Shown: positions 1 through 11,638 of the stretch, one piece after another
Numbering within the stretch: position 1 is the stretch's first letter
Layout of the letters: each line of letters begins with the position of its first letter
Origin: Musa acuminata AAA Group
Taxonomy: Eukaryota; Streptophyta; Magnoliopsida; Zingiberales; Musaceae
Assembly: GCF_036884655.1 (NCBI RefSeq)
Contig: NC_088331.1
Span: 12,928,501 to 12,992,500 of the forward strand
Reading direction: 5' to 3'
DNA: 64,000 nt
The notes under the pieces: generated by a model
What the model was told of the DNA's origin: nothing
Databases searched by the model: none
What the model saw: the letters and a program-made list of their open reading frames with translations, nothing else
Translations under genes and position numbers: made by a program

Positions 1-880
1 CGAATGCAAGGTTCACAAGTTGCATATGACACGTAGTCGAATGGATCTAGATATCCATCATTTAGCAACTTTTGAATCCTTCTTTCATGGATGTGACTTA
101 GCCTACAATGCCATAGGTATGCACTATTCACCTCATCTCGTTTCCTCTTAGACACTTACATTCATGATATGTGGAGTAGTGTCTTGCATAAACAAACCTT
201 TATGCAATATTCCTCTCGTCAATCTCCCCTTAGCTTTGCTAGAATTTACAATAAATTGTAGATGTGATAAGCAATATTGGTATCCAATACCAATGCACTA
301 TCACAAAAATCTAACAATTGGAGATTGATCATGAATGTACTTGAAGCTTCACCAAGCTTCTTGTTTCGCCCTTTCTGCAAGGTACTCTTTGCAGTTCCTC
401 TTCCAGTTCCCATCTTTACCATAGTGGAAGCACTGGCCTTTGTCCTTTGCTGGGTCTTTCTTAGCAACCTTTGCTTTACCTTGTTTGCCCTTGCCCTTTC
501 CCTTTCCCTTCTTAAGGGACCTTTCTGCTTTCCTTTTCTTTCTGGTCTCACCAGTGTAGAGAACTGGTTTCTCTTTCTTAATAGTACTCTCTGCCTCCCT
601 CAACATATTGAGGAGCTCTGGGAGAGTCACCTCAAGCTTGTTCATATTAAAATTCATTATAAACTGTGAAAAGGAATCTGGTAGGGACTGAATCACAATG
701 TCCACACATAAGTTATCCTCTAGGACCATTCCTAGACTTGTGAGTTTCTCTATCCACTCAATCATCTTTAGGACATGGTTCTGAACCGGTGTCCCCTCAG
801 TCATCCTAGCGCGGAAAAGGCTCTTGGATATCTCATATCGTTGAGTCCTTCCCTGTTCCTCAAACAATTTGCGGACAACA
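1..880 (-). pseudogene. Inverted copy of Ty1/copia gag, partial protease and GAG-pre-integrase region
   Basis: Read on the minus strand, this is the 5' part of the same copia polyprotein that runs on the plus strand from 880. It holds the gag UBN2-type region (867 to about 450), a damaged zinc knuckle near 400-440 (the second Cys reads Tyr and the His reads Asn), a protease-like LDT motif near 270-290, and the GAG-pre-integrase segment at 1-230. About 300 bases between protease and pre-integrase are missing compared with the plus-strand arm. The copy meets the plus arm head to head at about 880. Frameshifts and stops make it non-functional. It could be an inverted duplication or the remains of two facing elements; the left end lies outside the window. 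Confidence 0.8.
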
Positions 881-960
881 TGAAAAGATGGATGCCAGAT
901 CCATTCTCCTACATGTCCGCAAATTGTTTGAGGAACAGGGAAGGACTCAACGATATGAGA
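850..960. repeat. Palindromic junction between the two gag arms
   Basis: The bases left of about 878 reappear as reverse complement from about 912 onward, separated by a short spacer. The arms extend for several hundred bases (gag) and again as 1-230 versus 1740-1960. Confidence 0.85.
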
Positions 961-3900
961 TATCTAAGAGCCTCTTCCGCGCTAGGATGACTGAGGGGAC
1001 ACCAGTTCAGAACCATGTCCTAAAGATGATTGAGTGGATAGAGAAACTCCGTCCCTACCAGATTCCTTTTCACAGTTCATAATGAATTTTAATATGAACA
1101 AGCTTGAGGTGACTCTCCTAGAGCTCCTCAATATGTTGAGGGAGGCAGAGAGTACTATTAAGAAAGAGAAGCCAGTTCTCTACATTGGTGAGACCAAAAA
1201 GAAAGGAAAACAGAAAGGTCCCTTAAGAAGGGAAAGGGCAAGGGCAAACCAAGTAAAGCAAAGGTTGCTAAGAAAGACCCAGCAAAGGACAAAGGCCAGT
1301 GCTTTCACTGTACTAAAGATGGGCATTGGAAGATAAATTGCAAAGAGTACCTTGCAGAAAGGGCGAAACAAAAGCTTGATGAAGCTTCAGGTACATTCAT
1401 GATCAGTCTCCATTTGTCAGACTCTTATGATAACACATGGGTATTGGATACCAGTAGTGCTTATCATATATATGCAATTCGTTACAGGTTCTAGCAAGGC
1501 CTAGGAGACTAGAGAGAGGCGAGATGGACCTCAAGATGGGTAATGGAGCAAAAGTTGTTGTTGTAGCTGTTGGCGAGGTCGCCCTACATCTGCCTAGTGG
1601 AGTTTTTATTGCATAAGATGCATGTTATTTTGTTCATTCTATTATCAAAAACATTATCTCCATTTCATATTTAACAGTAAGTGGATATAAATTTGTTTTT
1701 GAGAACAATGGTTGTTCGATATTATTAGATGATAAGATCATCATGAAAGGAACATTGCATAATGGTTTATTTATGTTAGACACTACTCCACATATCATGA
1801 ATGTAAATGTGTCCAAAAGGAAACGAGATGAGTTGAACAGTGCATACCTGTGGCATTGTAGGCTAGGTCATATCTATGAAAGAAGAATTCAAAAGTTACT
1901 AAATGATGAATATCTAGATCCATTCGACTATGTGTCATATGCAACTTGTGAGCCTTGCATTCGTGAAAAATTGACTAACTATCCATTTAGTGGAACTGGA
2001 GAGAGAGCCACTGAGTTATTGGAACTCATACATAGTGATGTATGTGGACCCATGTCAACTCATGCCATTGGAGGTTACTCCTACTTCATTACATTTACTG
2101 ATGATCTCTCAAGGTATGGATATGTGTACTTAATGAAGTACAAGTCCGAGGCCTTTGATAAATTCATAGAGTATAAGAATGAGGTGGAGAATCAGACTGG
2201 AAAGAGTATCAAAACTCTTCGATCAGATCGAGGAGGTGAGTACTTAAGTACAGAGATTTACTCAGTTCCTCAAGGACCATGGGATATTATCCCAATGGAC
2301 ACCTCTTTATACATATCAGCTCAATGGTGTCTCTGAAAAGAGAAATCGTATGTTATTAGATATGGTACAGTCCATGATGAGTTTCGTTGACCTACCCATC
2401 TCATTCTAAGGATATGCCCTAGAAACTACAGCTTACCTTCTGAACAGAGTTCCAACTAAGTCGGTAGTGTCTACATCATATGAGATATGGAAAGGGAAGA
2501 AGCTTGATCTTAAGGTTGTTAAGATTTGGGGCTACCCTGCTCATGTTAAAAGACACAACCCCGATAAGTTAGAATCAAGGACAGAGCGATGCAAATTTGT
2601 GGGATACCCCAAGGAAACTTGTGGGTATTATTTCTATCATCTCGAGGACCAAAAGGTCTTTGTAGCTAAGAGAGCAGTGTTCCTTGAGAAGGAACACATT
2701 CTTGGCGGAGACAGTGGGAGAATGATAGAGTTGAGCGAGGTTGGAGAACCAAGCTCAAGCACCACTCTACAGCCCGAGTTTGTTCAGGTACCTAATACAC
2801 AAGTTTCAACTTTACGTAGATCTGATAGAGTATCCCATCCTCCTGAGAGATATGTGGGACATATTAGAGGAGAGGATGTTGAGGATATTGATCCTCAGAC
2901 CTACGAGGAGGCTATTATGAGTATAGACTCCGGGAAGTGGCAAGAAGCCATGAATTCTAAGATGGATTATATGTACTCTAATAAGGTTTGGAACCTAGTT
3001 GATGTGCCCGAAGGTATTATACCCATCGGTTGCAAGTGGATCTTTAAGAAAAAGATCGGAGTAGATGGAAAGGTAGAGACCTATAAAGCAAGGCTAGTGG
3101 CTAAGGGGTATCGTCAAAGGCAAGGTGTTGACTACGACGAAACCTTCTCACCCGTAGCAATGCTAAAATCCATCAGAATTCTATTAGCTATTGCAGCATA
3201 CTATGATTATGAGATCTGGCAGATGGATGTGAAAACCACATTTCTCAATGGGAACCTCAAGGAGGAGGTGTATATGATGCAACCTGAGCATTCCTCAATG
3301 GGAACCTCGAGGAGGAGGTGTATATGATGCAACCTGAGGGATTTGTGTCCAAGAACTGCCAAGATAAGGTGTGTAGGTTGCTTAGATCCATTTATGGACT
3401 AAAGCAAGCTTCCCGAAGTTGGAATATAAGATTTGATGAGGCAATCATATCTTATGACTTCGTTAAGAACGAAGATGAGCCTTGTGTGTACAGGAAGGTA
3501 AGTGGGAGCGCTATCACCTTTTTGGTGTTATATGTGGATGATATCCTGATCATTGGGAATGACGTAGGAATGCTATCCACAGTAAAGGCTTGGTTATCTA
3601 GACACTTCTCCATGAAGGATTTAGGGGAAGCATCCTATATCTTGGGGATTAGAATCTATAGAGATAGATCCAAGAGGATGCTTGGCTTGTCCCAGTCCAG
3701 GTACATAGAAACCATTGTCAAAAGGTTTGGCATGAAAAATTCCAAGAGAGGTCTCATACCGATGAGACATGAGATATCGCTTTCTATGAGTATGTCCCCA
3801 AATACTCCAAAAGAAAGGGCGAACATGAATATGATACCTTATGCCTCAGCAATAGGGTCTATCATGTATGTTATGCTATGTACTAGGCCTGATATAGTGC

Positions 3901-4430
3901 ATGCTCTGAGTGTCACGAGTAGGTATCAGGCAGATCCAGGCTTAAAGCACTGGAAAGCAGTAAAGTGTATCCTTAAGTACTTGAGAAGGACTAAGGATCT
4001 TTTACTAGTATATGGAGGTAATAGTCTTAAGGTTGAAGGCTACACTAACTCAAGTTTTCAGTCTGATGTCGATGATAGCAAGTCGAATTCAATGTATGTG
4101 TACACCTTGAATGAAGGAGTAGTGTGCTAGAAGAGTTCCAATCAAGATACCACTGCTGACTCGACCATAGAGGCGGAGTATATTGCTGCATCAGATGCAG
4201 CAAAAGAGGGAGTCTGGGTGAAGAAGTTCATCATAGATTTGGGAGTCGTGTCGAGTAATGAGGAGCCGACTACCTTATATTGCGACAACTATGGAGCGAT
4301 TACTCAAATAAGGGAACCCAGGTCTCATCAGAAGTGTTCTGAGGAGGTTCTAGTTTATCAGAGAGATCGTAACCCGAGGAGATATAGCAGTGGAAAGAGT
4401 TCCATCCGAAGATAACATTGCAGATCTATT
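880..4430 (+). pseudogene. Decayed Ty1/copia gag-pol (Angela/Tork-like)
   Basis: The order is gag, protease, integrase, reverse transcriptase, RNase H, which is the copia order. Gag starts near 888, has lost about 70 bases near 1049, and keeps a CCHC knuckle around 1290-1335. Protease remnants lie at 1437-1480. GAG-pre-integrase and integrase core lie at 1743-2336, with a frameshift and internal loss near 2330. The integrase C-terminal part and RT start lie at 2467-3290. RT continues at 3318-4130 with the YVDD active-site motif at about 3530-3545. A TAG at 4127-4129 precedes RNase H (4130-4420), which is out of frame at its end. A tandem duplication of about 50 bases at 3238-3340 breaks RT. 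Gag sequence and LTR size suggest Angela/Tork; the lineage call is tentative. Confidence 0.85.
3238..3340. repeat. Direct tandem duplication of about 50 bases inside reverse transcriptase
   Basis: The block starting with TTCCTCAATGGGAACCTC occurs at about 3240 and again at about 3291, almost identical, each followed by the codons for a VYMMQPE stretch. It shifts the RT frame. Confidence 0.85.
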
Positions 4431-4510
4431 GACAAAGTCGTTGTCTCATATTGTCTTTGAGCATCATAGGGGTCTGATGGGGATCAGACACATAGGTGAT
4501 TGACTTTAGG

Positions 4511-4523
4511 TCAAATGGGAGAT
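4511..4523 (+). other. Polypurine tract of the copia element
   Basis: The purine-rich run AAATGGGAGAT sits directly before the TG of the LTR at 4524, where plus-strand DNA synthesis is primed in LTR elements. Confidence 0.6.
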
Positions 4524-6018
4524 TGCTAGTCATAGGTGCCCAACAAGCCAATCACGTGAGTGATGGCACGTGTGACTTGATACAGAATCTTTTTGCTTAT
4601 TATATTTTGGCGTATATCACTTTATAACTATTGCATAAATGCATATATATATTGTGATGTCCTTGGATTTGTGCAATGGGAATCGGATCGTGATGAGATC
4701 ACGATAATGAGATTGATTTACCTTTAAACACATATCCTAAATAATCCCAATCATAGGTTACTCGAGAGGGACATCGTGATAACCAGATAGACTAGTGTGC
4801 TGTATACCTGTCCATATGTTGGATGCAGTTGGTCTCATAGCTGCTCGTGTAGGGACACTAGGGATACAGTACAGGTGCTCATTGGAGAATGAGTTCACTA
4901 ATTGATCCGCTTACGAAATGCTGGATGGTTGATGATGCCTTATTGTCAGATAGTGATTCCGTAGTCCTAGTGGTGTATATGATTCTTAGACTTGAGATAC
5001 CAAGGATGTCCTGTATGAGTGCTCCACTCTTTGATACCAGACTTATAGGTTTGGCTGTCCCAGATCTAGTACAGCTGGTCATTAGGAGTGGTAGTCGACC
5101 TTACGAGGGCTATTGAGTGTCGATATAGGATCATCCACTCTCGGCGTCATGAGAGGAATATCCCATGTGTTCTTGCTCAGACAAATCTCTAGCCAGGGTC
5201 ATTCGGGTTGAGAGAGAAAGAGTTCTCCGGGAGAATCCGAGTAGAGTGAGACTCGAGTAGAAACCGTATGGGTCTGGCAACACCATACTCGATATACGGT
5301 CTCTGGGATATTAGATGAATGAGGGACTATAGGTACACGGTAACTAAGGACAGACAAGTCCAATGGATTGGATTCCCCTATATCATTTGGGGACTACGGC
5401 GTAGTGGCCTAGTACATCCGTAGTCGATGAGTCGAGTGAATTATTATAGAGATAATAATTCATTGAGTTAGAAGGAGTTCTAACAGGTATGACTCACGGT
5501 CAGCTCGATATTGGGCCTAGAGGGTCACACACATATGGTAGACATTACGATGAGTAGAGGTTCGGATATAAGATATCCGACGGAGCCCTTGTCTTATTGG
5601 ATGCATATCTAATACCCACTAGGGGAGGACCCATTAGGATTTGACATGGGACCTCTATAAATAGGAGGGATTCAGAGCCTCATAGGCTAGAGAGCCTTTG
5701 CTTGCCTTTCCTATTCTCCTCTTCCTCTCCACCTCAGAGTAGGCATGGAGTTTTGAGGAGCGTCGTCGCAACCCTGCTGTGTGGATCACCGCTAGAGAGG
5801 AGGACGCTTGACCTCCTTCACCCTCTCCTAAGGATCTGCAAGGAAATAGGGATATACGATCTCCCTAGGTAACACAACCTACTCTATACGTAGTTTTAAG
5901 TTTCGCGGATTTTGCGCACCAATCTTCGCACGACGACGAACATCTCTTTGGGAATCGGGGATTTTGTTTTCTTGTTCTTCCGCTGCGCATGTGATGTTGC
6001 TCCCAAGATTTCCCAATA
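4524..6018 (+). mobile_element. 3' LTR of the Angela/Tork-like copia element
   Basis: It begins TGCTAGTCATAGGTG right after a polypurine tract and ends at about 6018 (final CA mutated to TA). The length is about 1,495 bases. Homologous LTRs occur at 59761, 61226 and 63185 in the same orientation. A TATA-like TATAAATAG lies at about 5656-5664. The matching 5' LTR is not in the window, so no target-site duplication can be read. Confidence 0.8.
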
Positions 6019-6116
6019 GGGCCAACTAGGCCCTTAACAAGGCTGAATTGGGTCGGTTGAACAGCCCATTCAGCACCTGAAGTCATGGCCAATGGTGGCA
6101 CCACTTGGGACTCAGT
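6019..6116 (+). mobile_element. SIRE-like LTR fragment, plus orientation
   Basis: These bases match 8451-8570 of the LTR further right (shared blocks such as GGCTGAATTGGG and CCCATTCAGCACCTGAAGTC). The fragment is cut on the left by the Angela-like LTR and on the right by a minus-oriented LTR. Confidence 0.65.
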
Positions 6117-7122
6117 TGTTAGGAACGAGGTCGACACTAAGAGGGGGGGGTGAATTAGTGCAGTGGTAAAATCACGTCTTCCAGAAAAACTTTCATTTCG
6201 ATAAAACTAATTTCCGACATAAAACCATTTAGTAAATATCTTAACTTAAAACATGTTCGTAAATGAATTGAAAGCAGTAAACACTTAAAGAGGTTTGTAG
6301 TAAGGTAATAGAAAGAATAAAATGCAAACCAAAGAATACGATAGTTTTAGAGTGGTTCGGTCAACGTGACCTACATCCACTTTTGGCTTCCTCCTCCAAC
6401 GAGGTCACTACCCTTTTACACCCCTCTTCTCCTTTTACCAAGTTTAGGAGATAACCCTTACAAGCAAATACACTCCTCTCTAAACAGAACTCTACGTTTA
6501 AGCTAGAGGAGGGAATTCACTTATGATTGCAACAACGTTTTCTCTCTTTTAATCTCTCTGTGCTTGTGTGCTTTAACTAGGGATGAGAGGGATATTTATA
6601 GGCTTCAAGTTCATTCAAACTTAGAGCTTAAAACTTTCCCATCCTAGGTTCCTCGGGCACGGGCGGTACCACCACTTAGGTCTGGCGGTACCATCGCCTG
6701 GCACCCTACCAGGGGTAGTACAACTGCCCAGACTAGCGATACCACCACCTGACACAGTCTCGAAGACTGTGGCACGACGATGAGACTTCTTGGGGCATTG
6801 TTTGGGCCTCTTATTGGGCCTAACACAGTTCTTACATGGGCCTAGCTGGCCCCTAATTGGGTTGGCCCAAATTCAAGCCCAATTACGTGCTAACTACGAA
6901 ATCCTAAGACATTTGCTAAGCTAAACAAGTTCCTATGTCTATTCTTTCAATGAGCTTCTAGCGATCTTCCGACGAACTTCCGACGATCTCTCGGCAATGT
7001 TCCGGCAAGCTCCTGGACTTCACGACGATCTTCTTGGCGAGTTTCAATGAGCTTCTCTGGCAAGCTCTGAGACTTCTCGGCTGGTTCCGCTAGAACTCCC
7101 AACGAAGTCGCATCCTTGAACA
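6117..7122 (-). mobile_element. SIRE-like LTR fragment, minus orientation
   Basis: It starts TGTTAGGAACGAGG followed by the conserved CACTAAG-(G)n-TTAGTGC motif found at the U5 end of every family LTR here. It then has the family sequence up to the reversed TATA box (TATTTATA at about 6593) and a short U3 array. It stops in mid-U3 near 7122. ORFs inside are not coding. Confidence 0.7.
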
Positions 7123-7574
7123 TCACCGAAAATTGCTAGCTTGCCTATCTTAAGAAGTAAAAGTACAAACTTATAAAATTTACAATCTTACATATCTTTA
7201 AAATTAATGATGATTTGGTGATTAGGCATGTTGTAAAGTGATAAAAAATTTGCTAGCTTTTATGTTGCAAACATTGCGTATCTCTAAAACTTAATAGTTG
7301 CACTTCTCATTTTTGTTGATGACAAAAGGGGAGAAGATACGATGAGATGAGAATCATACATTACCATGATGATTTGAATGATGCATGCAAAACTTATGAT
7401 AATGATGCATGCAATGCAATGATATCCATATAATGTATTGCATATGATGTGACTCATGATTGCTTTGACTTGAATTCAATTTGAAATCAAGGCTCTATCA
7501 ATATGACACATTGATAGGGGGAGTTAAGGTTAACTCTGTTATCAATTAGTTGTCATCATAAAAAAGGGGGAGAT
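7123..7574 (+). mobile_element. 3' internal region and polypurine tract of a SIRE-like element
   Basis: This is AT-rich non-coding sequence with the TTGCTAGCTT motif typical of the spacer in the sister elements. It ends in the polypurine tract AAAAAGGGGGAGAT at 7561-7574, directly before an LTR. It has no coding capacity; the rest of this element is lost. Confidence 0.65.
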
Positions 7575-8962
7575 TATTGAATCTCAGATTTTGATGATGA
7601 AACCAATTGATAGTGTTTATCTGATCTGAGTTTTGAGTGATGCAGGAAGCTTCGATTAGAGAGAGATAATTAAAATAGGAAGAATCATGTTGGGCCGGAG
7701 AGAAACATGTCAGAAGATTAGACGTCGAGCCGAAGGATCAGTCGACGTATCAGTAGAAGGCTTTGAGCTATGGGTTCGGGCATCAGGCCAAGAAGAGTAG
7801 AAATTGCAACAAGGAAATTAGAGTTACGGAGGTCAACTGGCCGATTAGGTAATAGGGCGCAAGAGAGGACGATGCACCGAAGAATCGGACGAAGCGTCGA
7901 TGAACCAATGATATGTCGAACAACATTTTATTCAATCTTTGTAATAATTGTCTAGATCGAAGTATGTTTTAAGTGTGCAGGATTAACTATGATAGCGATC
8001 AAGACATAAAGTAAATTAAAGTCCCGGTGTCAAAAACGAGATTTCGTTAGTATTGAATCTCGGATTTTGATGATGAAATCAATTGATAAATTGTTTGATA
8101 TAATCTATATGTTGAGATAAGTGCGCAGGATTAATTATGATAGCGATAAGGCATAAAAGCAGATGATGGACCAGAGTCAAAGATTCGGATGATGCACCGA
8201 GAGTTTGCCGAAGCTCGCCAAGAGTTCGTCGGGAGCTCGTCGAGAGTTCAGCGAAAGATCGCCGAGAGTTTAGCAGGAGTTCGCTGAGAGTTCATCGGAG
8301 TTCACTAGAAGCTCGTTGGAAAACTCATCGAGAAGTTCGTCGGAGGATCGTTGAGAGAAAACTCGACATACCAGACAGAGATTGCTTGTCTTAATCGTGG
8401 TTAGTACATTAGTTGAGTTATGATTGGGAGGTAATCCCACTAACTCAATTAGGGGCCAATTGGGCCCTTAACATGGCTGAATTGGGCCGGTTGAATAGCC
8501 CATTCAGCACCTGAAGTCACAACCGACGATGGCACTGTCAAGGCCAGCGGTGGCCCTGCCTAGGACTCGGTCTCCCAAGTGCTCTAGGCGGTGGTACCAT
8601 CGATAGTTAATGTTGTCAGGCGGTGATACCGCCAGATCTTAGTCTCCGAGCTCTGTCAGGCAATCGTACCGCTTAGACTGGGCAGTGGTACCACCCAGTG
8701 TTAGTCTACAGGTGGAAGTATCGCCCAATAATGGCGGTGGTACCGCCAGTACCCAAAATCCGAGGATATGACACTTTTTGGCTTTAATTCTGAAGCCACT
8801 ATGACCTATAAATATCTCACCCTTTTCTGCATGAAAGGATATAAAAAGTTTGAACAAAATCTTGAGTTCTTAGGGTATTAAAAGTGTTATAAAAGTGCAA
8901 GAGTCCTCCTCCTCCCTTTCTAGTATTGTGATCATTCAAGAGAGATGTAAGGTTTATAAGGG

Positions 8963-8967
8963 TTATC
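8963..8967. repeat. Target-site duplication TTATC, left copy
   Basis: TTATC precedes the TG of the LTR at 8968 and is repeated at 18138-18142, directly after the CA at 18137. Confidence 0.9.
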
Positions 8968-9090
8968 TGTTAGGATCGAGAGCACTAAGAGGGGGGGGTG
9001 AATTAGTGCAGCGGAAATCTTACAGCGATTAAAAACCAAAAGCTGCGTTCGTTCAAAAACTGTTATGATGCAAAAGCAAATTCTCAGTTT

Positions 9091-9388
9091 GTATCTAAGT
9101 GCAGTTTGCGTCTAAGCGCAGATTGCGTCTAAGCGCAGTTTTGCGTCTAAGCGCAGTTTACGTCTAAACTCAGATTTACGTCTAAACGCTGTTTTACGTC
9201 TAAACGCAGATTTACGTCTAAACGCAGATTTACGTCTAAACGCAGACTTACGTCTAAACGCAGTTTTACGTCTAAACGCAGATTTACGTCTAAACTCAGA
9301 TTTACGTCTTAAACTCAGATTTACGTCTAAACGCAGATTTACGTCTAAACGCAGTTTTACGTCTAGACGCAGATTTACGTCTAAACTT
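9091..9388. repeat. Tandem array of about 20-base units (ACGTCTAAACGCAGATTT)
   Basis: About 15 direct copies of a unit near TTTACGTCTAAACGCAGA with single-base variants; the first copies read GCGTCTAAGCGCAG. Further scattered copies follow to about 9690. It lies downstream of the LTR TATA box in element sense, so it is transcribed. An identical block is at 15605-15902. Confidence 0.9.
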
Positions 9389-10102
9389 TGAAACTTGTTT
9401 GTATACTCGCAGAAGGCAATATGCAGTTGGAATCAAGACGTAAACGTGAACTGAGATCTGATGATTGAGCAAGGAAAGCCGATTTACGTCTGAATGCAGT
9501 TTTACGTCTAAATGCTGAAACTCGTTCGTAAAATCGTAGAGGAAAGTTTGCAGTTATCAATAGGATCAAAATGTAAGTATAAACTGCAAAGAAGCTCGTT
9601 CGTAAAAGCACGGAAGACAGTTCTGCAGAATCAAACGTAAACGTAAACAGTAACGTATGAAAATACGAATTTACGTCTGAATGCAGATTCGGAAGAACAG
9701 CACTTAGAACTTGTTCGTGAAAGCGCAGAGAGCAGTAGTAATGAGGGAGGTTTGCAGTAATGATAAAGTGCTCGAAAATAAATGCAAACTAGAGATTTAG
9801 AGTGGTTCGGTCAGCCTTGACCTACTCCACTTTTGGCTTCCTCCACCGACGAGGTTGCCGACGTCAACTAGGTGCCTTCCTTCAATGGGCGAAGGCCAAA
9901 CTGCCCTTTTACAATTTCTCTCCTTTTGACAGGCTCAGGAGACAACCTTTACAGACCTTTCTCTCCTCACTTTACAACTGAAAACTTGAAGAACAGAAGG
10001 AGGAGACTTAAAGGCTTTACAACACTTTTGAGCTCTTAGAATCACAGAAAAGATCAAGATTTCGGTGTAGGTCTGTATCTTTTCAGTGCTGAATGGGTGG
10101 GG

Positions 10103-10110
10103 TATTTATA
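10103..10110 (-). promoter_or_regulatory. TATA box of the N1 3' LTR
   Basis: Minus-strand TATAAATA followed by CC, conserved at the same offset (1,135-1,142 bases from the U5 end) in the other LTR at 16617-16624, and at matching positions in the sister LTRs. It separates U3 (right) from R/U5 (left). Confidence 0.7.
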
Positions 10111-10171
10111 GGCCCCAACCCAATTCAAAATTCGAGCTCAAAACGATCAAATCGATCAAATCCCAGAATTC

Positions 10172-10770
10172 TGGGATCTGGCGGTTGCACCTCTTGACTG
10201 GAGAGGTGGCACCGCCTGGCAGAGCTCGAAGACTGAGCTCAGGCGATTGCTTCTCTCTGCCAGAGCTCGAAGACTGAGCTCGATGGTTGCATCACCTGGC
10301 AGAGCTCGAAGACTGAGCTTGGTGGTTGCATCACCTGGCAGAGCTCGAAACTGAGCTCGGTGGTTGCATCACCTGGCAGAGCTCTAAACTGAGCTCAGGC
10401 TGATGCACCTCTCTGCTAGAGCTCGAAGACTGAGCTCGGTGATTGCATCACCTGGCAGAGCTCGAGACTGAGCTCAGGCTGATGCACCTCTCTGCCAGAG
10501 CTCGAAGACTGAGCTCGGTGGTTGCATCGCCTGGCAGAGCTCGAAACTTGAGCTCTGGCGGTGCTACCTCTTGGCAGAGGAGGTTGCACCGCCCAGTCTA
10601 GCTCGAAGACTGAGCTCTGGGCGGTTGCACCTCTTGGCTGGGGCGGTTGCACCTCCCAGCCTCGCAGCCCTGGCGGTTGCACCTCCTGGCTGGGGCGGTT
10701 GCACCTCCCAACCTCGCAGGAAGACATAGCCTGGGCGGTGCTACCTCCAACCCTGGCGGTGGCACCTCTT
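10172..10770. repeat. U3 tandem arrays: GAGCTC units and GGCGGTTGCACCTC units
   Basis: 10217-10560 repeats a block of about 36-70 bases containing CTGGCAGAGCTCGAAGACTG with GGTTGCATCAC spacers. 10550-10770 repeats GGCGGTTGCACCTCC. Both lie upstream of the TATA box in element sense. The second LTR has the same arrays at 16686-17284. Confidence 0.85.
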
Positions 10771-11625
10771 CACTATTCCAGCTCACTTGGTTTGGCTCCA
10801 AACTTGGTCCAAACCAGTCCGAACTTGGGCCTAATTGGCCCCTACTTGGGTTATAGGATTAACACCTAATCCTAACCCTAATTAACGTGCTAACTATGAA
10901 TTTAAAGACATTTTCTAAGCTATTACAAAGTCCGCAAGTCAAGACTTCTTCTAGCGAGCTTCCGGCAAACTTCCGGCGGTCTTCCGATGAACTCTCGGAA
11001 ACCATTCTGCGGACTCCCGGCAAGCTCCTAGACTTCACGATTTGTTCTTAGCGAGTTCCAACGAGCTTCTTCGGCAAGCTCCGATCTTTCTCGGCGAGCT
11101 CCGCGAACTCCCAACGAATCTTCGGACTTCCGTCGAACTCTCGAACTCGCAACAAATCCTTCGCGCTTGACTCCGACACTTTGTTTCGCTTTATGTCTTC
11201 ATCGTTATCATAGTTAATCCTGCACAATTAAAACAAAACTTCGATCGAGACAATTAATCCTAAGCAATTAACCAAGTTGTCCGGCATGTCATTGGTCCCT
11301 CGACGCTTCGTCTGATTCTTCGGCGCATCGTCCTCTCCTGCGGCCTATTGCCCAATCGGCTAGTTGACTCCGCAACTCCGATATCCTTGGCACAATACCC
11401 GCTCTTCTTGGCCCGATGCCCGAGTCCACGGCCCGAAGCCTTCTGTCGATACGTCGACCGATCCACCGGCCCGACGTCCAATCTTCTGACATGTTCCTCC
11501 GGCACAACATGATTTTCCTGCTTTAATTGTCTCATCCTGATCAAAGCATCCTGCGTCACTCAAAACGCAGATTAAATCATAAACATATATCAAGTAGTTT
11601 CATCATCAAAATACGAGATTCAACA

Positions 11626-11638
11626 ATCTCCCCCTTTT
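11626..11638 (-). other. Polypurine tract of N1
   Basis: The minus strand reads AAAAAGGGGGAGAT directly before the TG of the 3' LTR. Confidence 0.85.

Larger units (their letters stand above)
8968..11625 (-). mobile_element. 3' LTR of element N1
   Basis: It starts TGTTAGGATCGAG and ends GAGATTCAACA in plus reading; in element sense it runs from TGTTGAATC to CCTAACA. It holds an R/U5 array (9091-9388), a reversed TATA box (10103-10110) and U3 arrays (10172-10770). ORFs inside are repeat translations, not genes. Confidence 0.9.

Noticed and set aside
4879..5116. ORFs in the Angela-like LTR
   Set aside because: They are LTR sequence that recurs in mutated form at 60120, 61600 and 63550 without keeping the frame.
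9091..9388. CRISPR-like array
   Set aside because: Units are contiguous direct repeats without unique spacers, lie inside an LTR, and recur in the partner LTR.
10416..10869. ORFs on both strands (also at 16909-17383)
   Set aside because: They are translations of the LTR U3 tandem array and appear identically in both LTRs; no protein-like composition.
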